Part shown: one piece after another, positions 55,123 to 64,000 of the stretch
Position numbering within the stretch: the stretch's first letter is position 1
Layout of the letters: every line of letters begins with the position of its first letter
Assembly: GCA_036971715.1 (NCBI GenBank)
Contig: JAVHJL010000006.1
Location: 3,348,001-3,412,000, forward strand
DNA: 64,000 nucleotides
Source: Arthrobotrys musiformis
Lineage: Eukaryota; Ascomycota; Orbiliomycetes; Orbiliales; Orbiliaceae
Reading direction: 5' to 3'
Made by a program: the position numbers and the translations under genes
The notes under the pieces: model-generated
Database searches by the model: none
What the model was told of the DNA's origin: nothing
The model's input: only the letters and a program-made list of their open reading frames with translations

Positions 55123-57369
55123 ATCGAATCCGAAGCGGAGCGATTCGAGTCGCTGTTATCGCCTATATACCACCTCGTGTATAGTATGTATATGGAAGTG
55201 GAATGTGCGGGGCGTTGTGTGTTACGCGAGCACGCAGTTGTGATGTTGGGAAGGAATGATTCTCGACGAGGTCCGAGGGCCAGTGGAGGAGAAACTTCTA
55301 TCTAATATATAGCTGATTATGGGGGCGCGACGGCAGATCAACCTGTATTATATCGTGAGATGCGGTTGCGGCAATGTTTGGCCTCAAAGATGGGATGGAT
55401 GGGCGGGAAAGTCGGGGTTTCAATCGAAGAACAGCCGTGCATTACAGACGTGCTGCGCAAGGGCTGCGCATTTTTGGCTTTATAGCAGCGGCATGCCAAA
55501 AATGCAGCCGGAAGCTGTACCTTGATATGCATGATCAGTTGGGGCTGGCCGCATGCTTGTTTGAAGCCCGGGCATGCCAATTTGCTAGCCTCGAATCCAC
55601 CAATTTGCATGGAAGCACATGTGCCCGGGATTTCGGAAGAGTGCATTTAATCTTGTTCTCAATCGAGCACAACGCCAAACCTCAACCTGAGCTCTTGCGG
55701 CCAGATCGACAAGACTCAGAGAATCGGGCTAGTTGGCTCGAAGGGTCTCGTAATTAAGAGCTCAAGCGCTCTATCGGCGGAGGTCTGATCAGCTGATCAA
55801 GTCCTTGTATGCCTTCACAATTGATACACCACAAGTACATCCCAACGATATTGCCATAATCGCAGCCATGATCAGGTACCGCGGTTCAGGCTTCAGAATT
55901 TCGTTTTTGAAGCTGAAATTCGAAAGAGGAAATGTTTGAATATAGCAGCCATCAAGCTTCGGATCGATCGTAGCCTCGAAGCCTGGAAAACGGCAATTTC
56001 TAACTGCCTAGCCAGTTCTCGATAGCCACCGCTAGCTATAGCTAGCTGCCCATCCACCAGTCGAGGGTTGATGCATCAGTTGTCGGCAGCCTTGTGCTGT
56101 CGGCTGAGGTTCTGATTCGTTCTTCGCCAAAATCCCCGCCCCGCGCTCCAAACCCAACACAAGCTTTCGCCCCACTTCTCGGTAATAACGTTATATATAG
56201 CTGGACAGTCGAGACATTGATGCCTTGGCTAGGCTATTATATTGCCAGACTGCAGACCGGCGTGCATCGATATCGATGCTGGTGGGAAGAGAAATTAATA
56301 ATAGGTCGGCGCAGTGAATTCATGAAAGGTGTGTACACCGTGCACCGTATACAATTTTTGCCTGAATTAAGGAAAGAAATTTAAATTTTGACCATCGTAA
56401 AATCGAAATCAATCAAAGCCTTAATGTTGCTCTCGAATTCACGACATATCTAGTGGTAGCCGATGTCGACAGGTACATGTACGCCTCTACTCAAGCTGTG
56501 CAATATATACATCTATATATATATATACCCATGCATGACGAGCTTGGCCGGGAAGTCAAAAAAAAAAAAAAAGAAAAATTGAGAAATTCGAAAGTAACCG
56601 CTAGAAAGCAACCGCTAGAAAGCCTCCATCAGCCATATATCGTTGCAGATATATGGTACTGTCGCGTGACCGCCTACTTGATTAACTAAGACGCCTAGAC
56701 TTTGGGCTGAAGTCTCGTGAGTTCGAATATCTAGATACTTGACATGCATCGACATGCGGCTGTTGATCAGTCGAGCCTGAATCCCCAAGTAATAGAGAAA
56801 ATGACTACAGGCTGTCTAACTCCCACACCGGTAGAGAGGCCCTTGATGATATACAATTTATAGTATGGACACCACAATCAATTACACAAGTTAATTATGA
56901 TTTTAAATTCTAAATTTCATTGATACTACAGTATATTAATATCAGTTAAAATGATGGATAAGGCGCACGTCCGCTCCTGGAAAACAAGTAGTTAATATAC
57001 ACGTAAATAAAAAGATTACAAGGGCGAATGGGAGGGGAAAGGGCTCGAGTGCACGCTAGAGCTTCGCATGCATCCCTAAGGGTCACCAATCTTTCCATTT
57101 GCTTTTCTCCCTTTTATTCAATTTTTTTTCACTCTATCATCTTGTTTTTTCAGTCGGCTTTCCTTGTTTACTCCTCCTCCTCCTCCTTCTTCTTCTTCTT
57201 TCTTTTTTAGCCCTCCTGAATAGCGCCAAAATTGCTCGTCGGCACTCCTTCCACCAACTGCACTCGGGGCTGGTCTCGTTCCCAGATGTCACAAATCTCA
57301 TGGCCATAAAATCTATCTATCCTAGCCCGCTGTTAGGCCTGCAGTTTATGGATGCGATTGGTCTTATCG
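55123..57369. other. Spacer upstream of the GRDP gene with a possible remnant
   Basis: Apart from the possible short coding segment at 55789-56007 and a tRNA-like stretch near 56,660-56,735, I see nothing firm. A (TA)n-type run and an A-tract occur near 56,510-56,575, and a T/C-rich stretch lies at about 57,090-57,215. Confidence 0.4.
55789..56007 (-). other. Possible short coding segment or gene remnant
   Basis: An open frame of 72 sense codons with no ATG near its start ends in a stop at 55789. It reads like protein: a soluble stretch (NCRFPGFEATIDPKLDG...FPLSNFSFKNEILKPEP), then a hydrophobic segment (LIMAAIMAISLGCTCGVSIV) and a short KAYKDLIS tail. A CAG acceptor-like site (TTTTCCAG) precedes the GFEA part. 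It may be the last exon of an unfound gene, a small membrane protein, or chance. I do not recognise it. Confidence 0.25.
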
Positions 57370-58709
57370 TTAAGAATTCAGCCCCTCCGCTAGCCCCGCT
57401 AGCTCCGAGACGTCATGAAACGTCTTCCAAAGTCCCTTGGGCACCCCGGTAAACGCCTTCTCGAACCTCTCCGTTGTATTCTTTTTCTTTTCTTCGGCCT
57501 CATCGACACCAGTAACCACCCTAATCCAAATAGCTTTGATCGCCCCTGGAAAGCCTTTATACATTTCAGCGTATGTCTCAGGGTCGGTTTGCGTGCTGTC
57601 GCCAATACATATGTATTTTCTTTTAGGAAGCCACTGCCCAATGAGTTTCTTGATCTCCATTGTTTTATATTCTTGGGTACCGGTCGATACCGAAGCCATC
57701 AACCCAGCGACGGACATCCAAGACATATCCCGCAGAATCGGTTGGCCGAAAGGATAATTTGTTTTGATGAATTCGAAAAGGAAGGGATATAGATTATAAG
57801 GCGAAGCAGAGATGTAGAACCAGGCTGGTTTGTTGAGAATCTCGTCTAGGTGTTTGTAGAAGTCTGGGAATCCAGGCGTAGGCGTTGGCTCTTCGGCAAA
57901 AGTGTGGACTAGGAGGCTCTTCATTGAAAGGGTATCGGTGATTTTTATAGTATCATCAATGTCTGGAGTTAGGCTGTTAGCTAATTGAAACGGCGGTTCC
58001 TAATAGCCAAATTCAAACCCGTCGAAATATAATCAGGTGCATACAATTGCGGCGCGGCATACATACCTGATATTATGGCCCAGCCTTCTGGATCCACGAT
58101 TTTCATATCGGTTTCCACCGGGCCATATTTAGAATTTGGAGGCAGTAGCCCGCATAACTTGATGATATCGCCGCCTTTAGGGGCTGTGATGAAGGGGATT
58201 GGAAGTTCTTCGGCACTGATACCACTTGATCCGCTCCCTGGCAAAGCGACAACCTTTCCATTTTCGATCTGGACATTAAGTTTCCGCCCGACGATGGTTT
58301 TCCTCAGGAATAGCTTTGCCCTTCGAGCGACAATTTCACGCGTTTCTTTGTCGTCCTCTGTGATGCCTATCAATCTTGCTATTTCAGCAACAAGCTTCGA
58401 GGGATCTGTAGTCGTCACGGCCACGGTATTGGTATCAGCATGCGAGTCTTGTGTGTTTTTGTGTTGTAGCTTGCAAAATCCAACAGGTTGATGTCACTCA
58501 CGCTTTCCTGAGTTCCCGTGAAAGAAGGAAGCGTTGAACTCGGTCCACCAAGCACCATCTCGCTGAAATGCCGTGGTCGTGTGCAACCATATCAAATCAT
58601 TCACGTCGATATTCGACGGCCAGTTCAGGAACCCGAGCCCGACGTTCGCTGTGATACGGTTCCACACATCCTGCCAACTGTCATCGTGCCCAGGAACGTC
58701 GGTCGGCAT
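57370..58709 (-). CDS. APP1-type phosphatidate phosphatase (DUF2183)
   Basis: A Mg2+-dependent HAD-type lipid phosphatase of 393 residues. Exons: 58709-58502, 58447-58067 and 57962-57370. Introns are 54 and 104 nt, phase 1, donors GTGAGT and GTATGT. Splicing creates the catalytic motif: IIS-DIDDT-IKITDTL, with DxDxT at residues 197-201. Supporting motifs are YISASPYNLYPFL (motif II region) and ICIGDSTQTDPETYAE followed by FPGAIKAIWIR (motif IV region). In yeast App1 converts phosphatidate to diacylglycerol at endocytic sites. This protein lacks App1's long proline-rich tail, as many filamentous-fungal members do. No signal peptide was seen from the chosen ATG, but the true N-terminus could lie in another exon upstream. 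It is divergent from the rhodopsin-like gene. Confidence 0.88.
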
Positions 58710-61700
58710 ATCGGGCTTGTGTTTCTGAGGCTCCTGCTGTTTATAGATCTAGCTCCGCCAGAGGTGTCGAGGCGAACACGTCTATGGATACCAACAGAAG
58801 AAGGTGGTCCTATGTTGTATCCTGGGGTATCGCTGGTCCTTCCCCCCCAGACTAGGTCCTTTATTTGTATCGTTATCACAAAGTGAGCTAGTTTTAGATG
58901 TAATGTATATTCAACCTTCAACGAATTTTGGAACGATTGAGATAGACGGAAGGAACCAGAAAATTAACGGTGGGAGCCTGGCTAGCTTCCTAGTTTTTAA
59001 ATCTTTTAGATCGATCTACGGCCACTTGCAAGACTGCGCCCTGCAGGCCTGACACGCGACATCATAGTCACAACATCCTTCGTTTACAGATGCTATGTGC
59101 GCAGCGAATAACATAAGTCTTTGATCTGTTATAGACGAAATGTACCCTGTTTTGGCAATAAAGCTGGTCGTGACTGTCGCCCGTGCCAACCACAACAGCG
59201 AGAGCGATACAGATGTCGTCATATGGCCTGGTTTGCCAATGCTTTTCCGTGTCAAGAGGTTCGGTTGGAGGTTGAGGCATGGGTCAGGGTTTGCTTGGCC
59301 TTTCGCTCAGGTGGGAAGGCATGCCTCAACTTGGTTTTCGTACGCAAGAAAATCCGAAAGCTGGGGAAAATCAGTTCACACACTCCATAGTCCAAACATA
59401 TATGTACACGGGTCCGGATATAGTGTCAGTAATATGGCTCAATCCCATGGATTCGGTCTTGAGGAAGACCATATTATAGTATCTGTGCTTATTGACAGTT
59501 CTTAACCAAGGATGCCTTGTAGACAGCGATGGGACATGTTGCAAAACTTGCCGTTGCGAATAGCACCGCAAAATTAAAGCCTCAAGGCCCCGGTGCCGCA
59601 ATTTTTCCCGTTCCGAGGTTAGCTAAGTTGGAATGCGCTGGAGCTTGAGTACGGTGTACAGAGTAAGCCCACGGCTTAGATAGGACTTATCCATTAGATA
59701 CTGGTCTGGGCTAGGGTATACATAGGGATGTCGATGGTCTGACGGATAAAACGGAGGCTACTCGACTGTGCACTGATGACCGAAGCGTGCATGTTATGCA
59801 GATACACGTACAGAAGCACGGATTGCCTCTCCTTCGCCCCCACTTTTATTCGTCAACATTTGCGGCGTGGGAGGCGCGCTCTCTGTGACCCGGACGTGGT
59901 TGGTGCAGGACTAGTTAGATCACAATTGCACAACTGTGGAGGAGTTAGCGGCCCTCTTGCGAATATTTACCGGATGTTCATCGGTATGCATAACATGGTG
60001 GGCCAAATATTGCCGCTGCACGGATATGAGTATCTTTGGACTTCATGCTGCCCCAAAGTCAGGATTTAATATATATAAGACCTGGCCCCTGAGGTTATAT
60101 ACTGCGCGCGCTGCTTAAGAGTCGCAGAACTCGAAAGACATCGGTTGAGAACTAAATTAATTGTTTTGCAGATTATCTTTGAACCAAATTACCATGTCCG
60201 GATTATCTTGAAGCAACCATCCTGTCTTAAAAAGGGCCAGGGTCGATCGGGACTTTCTCCCCCTTTCCGGCTAGTGTCAGACATTAACTTCAGCCATATC
60301 TGCCATCACATCACGTCTTCTCACCATCTTCGGCGGCTTCTGGAAGAGAAGATCCACCGTGATGCTTCTTCCTGATTGGGGGTGCTTCAGAGTAGAACTA
60401 GATTGACGCGAACTCCAAGAAGACATTTCCTTCCCGATATAAACGCAGTTTAGTCGTTTTAAAACTTGCCAAATATAGTCCTCCTGATTCTTCTTTGCCT
60501 TACACAAAGTCGAACAATACCAGGCGGTTACGGAGTCTATCGATCCTGGACGGACGGACCTTTCTTTTTTATTATTATTATTTTTTATTATTTTTTTATT
60601 TTTTGGCATGAGTAATCCAAAACCAAAATAATGGGAAGCAAAGGATCTTTTTCTCCTACATACACAATTAAAATGCAATCCAAGATTTCGTAAAAGACCC
60701 AAGAGAGGATTCAACGTTCAGGCTCTATTGTACTATTAACCCCGGGCTTATTGTCGCATGGACATGCACGGATGCTTGAGCGTCACAAGGTTCGTTCCGA
60801 TGGAAACTTGAAGGTCATGTTGAGAAGGTGTTTCTTTTCTTTCCTGCGCGCGGGCCTGCCCCTCGTATTGGTGTACAGGGTAAGCAGCGGTATCCATGTC
60901 TTTGCAGGGGGAAGGATGCTCCAGATCCAACGATCCCAGGCAAACGGTCCAGCCGGAACGATAAAAAGGATTGGAAAAAGTGGTTCTGCTAGGGATACCC
61001 ACACGTTTTTAGCCGGCTTCTGCTGTTTCTTGGGCATTTCAAAATGAGGAGGTTTTTGGGGTGGCTCCACTCCCACATCACGTTCTTGGTCCTGATCTGC
61101 CCAATGGCATTTCGTGATAAAACGATGGGTGCGTGGTCCTATTCGGTGGCTTCTGTCGTGGAAAAGAAATGAAGTCAACCCCCCAAATTCGAAATTCATT
61201 GCCTCAAGCCCATGCTACAACTTGCTTTTTCGTCGAGCAACTGTCTTGAAGAAAATGCTAAAACTGGACCAGGCCAATGAAGGGTGGGCGGGAAACCAAA
61301 CCCAGATTCTGAATTCCTTCTCGAAGGTCTTGGAGAAGTTGTTTAAAACCACTAGGTTTCCCTATCCTTTCGACTCCTGTCTATTTACTTTCAAAAGGTT
61401 TTGGCAGTCCGACAAGAGCCATTACACGGCAAATAAAATAAAACGTGGAGAGCAGGGCAAACGCACTCGATATCCCTGACGAGCTTTTGGAGAAAAGTTT
61501 CCCCCATTTTTGGATTGTCGAAAGGGATATAAAAGTTCGCCGCAGCCTTGAGGACTAGCTATTTGGCTTTCTATTTGGTTTTGGTTTGTTCTCATTGGAA
61601 GGAGGACAGTGCTTTTTTTTGGTGGAAAGGGCCGTCGAATATCCAACAAAAATACCCATTTTCGGTTTCCGTTCGAATTCCGGGATGAAGAGCAGCAGCA

Positions 61701-61738
61701 AAATATCGAGCTTGTCGAGACGATAATAGCACGGCGAG
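58710..61738. other. Divergent intergenic region (3 kb)
   Basis: It lies between the APP1-type and rhodopsin-like starts. It contains AT-rich (ATT)n-like sequence near 60,570-60,605 and a TATA box at 61528. Open frames are all short and unconvincing. Confidence 0.45.
61528..61535 (+). promoter_or_regulatory. TATA box of the rhodopsin-like gene
   Basis: TATAAAAG lies 211 bp upstream of the ATG at 61739, a good fungal TATA element. Confidence 0.5.
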
Positions 61739-63228
61739 ATGGCCCTCACAGGGCAAGGCACCATCGTATGTACAAGTTCGAATATTTCTTTTTAGGAAGA
61801 GAATTCAATTCTAATCCAGTCGTCTTTTCTTCTTCTTAGTCGATAGAGTGGTGCCTAGTAGTCCTGACTTTCAACCTGGTGGCTCTTCGCCTGGTAGCAA
61901 GATTGCTCATCCAGCGCGACCGGGTGAATTTTGGCGATATCTTGCTAGTGCTTGCCTGGTTGTCGTTGTCTTCGATGGCCGCTTGTGATACCTGGCTTCT
62001 GAAGTTGGGATTGATGATACCACAGCGGACTTACAACCACGACCTGGCCCATATTACCGACGACCCCGAAAAGAATGTGCTTATCTTAAAGATAATCTAC
62101 GGATCAGTACTTCCGTATTATACTGCCTTGTGGCTAGTCAAATGTGCTTTATTATCCTTTTACTACACTATTATCCCGACTTCGTTGACCGCACATAGGA
62201 AGGCACTGCATTTCGTTACCGCTGCGGTGCTTATATCTATGTTTGGTGTCTGGTGTATTAACATTTTCTGGTGTATGCCAGTCAGGCGTAATTGGTATGT
62301 CGACGTCCTTTACCTTTGACCCGGATGACATTTGTCTCGTCGCCCGAGATGGCATGTATACAGACTATGATGGATTGATCGGCTAATTGGTATGTGGTAT
62401 GGATACAGGTCACTGGACAAGGAAGATATCTGCTTCAGCTTTGCGACCATCCCCGTCTTCATAATATCTACGGCATGCAACATTCTCACCGACATTGCCA
62501 TTTTCATCCTACCCTTTCCACTTCTTCGCAATATCAAGTTCCAACGCCGATCTCAGTATGTTGGGCTTGTTACAATATTTACTTTGGGATGCTTCAGCAT
62601 GCTCGCCAGCGTGGTCCGTGTCGCTGTCTTGGCCGACACTGCTACTCAAACACATGTTGCGGTCTGGTCCGCCGTGGAGGTCGCCGTGGGTATCATCATA
62701 GCCTCGCTTCCATATCTTCGAATTCTGATCTGGAGGAAGGGGGGGCTTGTCAGCGTATCGAGTTCATCTGGATCTAGAGGGCACGCTGAGAGTGGTATCA
62801 CGTGTACAGATAGTAGCCGACCCGGCGGGGCATTCGATTGGATATCACTGGAGGAAAAAGGGGAGTTTGATACTCTGAGAAGTAAGAACAGGGATACTAT
62901 CAAGTCTCAAACGACTGTCATTACCGTCCCCACTGTCGAAGAATTGGAGGAAATAGTCTCGGATAATAATGCAACATCGACTATCCGTTCCATTCAAGAC
63001 CTTCAGAGGTATCACGACACCATTCTGAACAAAAGCCCAAATGATACCCCCGCTCGACTTGGCCATGAGTGGACTTTCGATAAAGTCCAGTGGCGGTATA
63101 GCGAACCGGAGCCTGTAACACCAGTCATCGATGTCCATGGACTCGGGGTGATACCAGACGTGCCACCAATACCACCGATACCGCCTCTTCCAATCCGAAC
63201 TGTACATACCAGCCGTAGATCGAGATGA
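61739..63228 (+). CDS. Rhodopsin-like integral membrane protein (fungal PTH11/SAT4-type)
   Basis: A seven-helix membrane protein of 433 residues. Exons: 61739-61765 (nine codons), 61840-62294 and 62409-63228. Introns are 74 and 114 nt, GTATGT donors, with a CTAAT-like branch site in the first. Splicing yields TI-SIEWCLVVLTF and RRNW-SLDKEDICF, the latter a hallmark NW-S-D-C join in this family. Further family features are NFGDILLVLAW near helix 2, NILTDIAIFILPFPLL at helix 6 and AVWSAVEVAVGIIIASLPYLRIL at helix 7. The cytosolic tail (about 170 residues) is Ser/Thr-rich with a proline string near the end. Members are widely called rhodopsin-domain proteins; a ligand or signalling role has been proposed for PTH11-like members, but nothing here identifies one. 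Confidence 0.88.
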
Positions 63229-64000
63229 TTATACTTCTCTCTACAACCACCTGCACAAAATTTTTTGGCGTTTTTATTTTTTTCTCGTCGTGTTTCGATT
63301 CACTTCTCTTGTATCAATTGATATCGTGTCGCCTTTTCCCTTTTCCTTTTTTCGTTTTCTTTTTCGTTGTTTTATACTGGGAGGGTGTTGGGAACAAACC
63401 ACGGCATATAATGAGGCGTTTATTAAATCCTTTGAATATTCTGTTTATTTATTACATGACTTGGAGGCGTTTTCCTCTCGGCCGACATCAGCATATCTGC
63501 TCAGCCTAGCCTAGGGCTCTCAATCTCAATTGCAATCTTTCAGTCGGTCTGAATTATTCCCATGGCCGCGCTTGTTGTACCATATTCCTTTCCTCGGTCT
63601 CCTATTTTCTCCCTTGCTCCCTTTCCCTTTTTTTGCCTTATATGTTGCTCTTTATCACTACAGATTTTGTATATTTATACTTCTGTGTGTCAGCCGCGGG
63701 AGGACTGGTGGCACCCGTCCAATCGAACGGCGGAGACTAAAGGGATTCGGCTTCCCGACTTGTACATAAACCTCACCACGACTGGTTCCATAAGAGCAGG
63801 ACCGACGGCCTAGAAACAAGAAGAAATAGAGGTTGGAGTGGTTGAGAGCTCCGGGTTTTAGTGGCAGTTCACTCATTTCTGGAAGTAGAACTGTAAATAG
63901 GCCGCAGGGCGAGACAAGCAAATAGGTATATGCCGACTTGCATAGCGCAATGCTCTAGGCGAAGCCAGATGGTCAGTTTAAATTTTTCGCGACAGTTGAA
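63229..64000. other. Right flank
   Basis: It is the T-rich 3' flank of the rhodopsin-like gene followed by sequence without a supportable gene. Frames near 63,530-63,920 are short and low-complexity. A gene may begin beyond the window. Confidence 0.5.

Overview
This window looks like a chromosome segment from a filamentous ascomycete (Pezizomycotina). The genes are monocistronic and well spaced. Their introns are short (54-145 nt), with GT..AG ends and CTAAC-like branch sites. The families are typical of filamentous fungi: an ammonium permease, an MFS monocarboxylate-type carrier, an AA7 FAD oxidase, a WSC-domain protein, a spherulin-4/GH135 protein, F-box and BTB proteins, a GRDP-like protein, an APP1-type phosphatase and a rhodopsin-like integral membrane protein. 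The mix (GRDP, F-box, WSC and Cys-rich secreted proteins) made me think of Orbiliomycetes, but that is only an impression. No rRNA, complete tRNA, CRISPR array or intact transposon was seen.

Layout. 0-5 kb: a coiled-coil protein with a CCCH-like zinc motif, then a three-exon ammonium transporter. 5.1-12.1 kb: a long stretch with no supportable gene. 12.2-13.8 kb: an unusual proline-rich membrane-type protein inside a strongly pyrimidine-rich 2.8 kb block with tandem repeats. 15-24 kb: a two-exon conserved-looking unknown, a convergent pair of unknowns that each carry a chromo-like segment, and a small proline-rich secreted protein. 25-31.6 kb: a short-chain dehydrogenase, a secreted DJ-1/PfpI protein, a BTB protein with C-terminal zinc-ribbon-like cysteines, and a GPI-type protein built from three copies of a six-cysteine unit. 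33-42 kb: an MFS carrier, an F-box-like protein, a membrane-anchored spherulin-4/GH135 protein with a stalk of Lys-Arg-delimited repeats, and a secreted bicovalent FAD oxidase. 42-48.8 kb: a second gene-free stretch. 48.8-64 kb: a secreted double-WSC protein, an F-box protein, a GRDP-like protein with a Gly/Cys tail, an APP1-type phosphatidate phosphatase and a seven-helix rhodopsin-like protein.

Taken together, at least six products enter the secretory pathway and act at the wall or outside the cell: the WSC protein, the six-Cys GPI protein, the GH135-like protein, the AA7 oxidase, the DJ-1 protein and the Pro-rich peptide. The rest are nutrient transport or regulatory adaptors (F-box, BTB). 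There is no strong evidence for a biosynthetic cluster. The most striking object is the GH135-like protein at 38.4-39.9 kb: between its membrane anchor and its catalytic domain lie six segments bounded by Kex2-type dibasic sites, the layout of a secreted repeat-peptide precursor. The triplicated six-cysteine protein at 30.3-31.6 kb is the second best candidate for something undescribed.

Multi-exon models were built by hand from splice signals, reading phase and family continuity. Positions are exact readings of the sequence, but no model is supported by transcripts.
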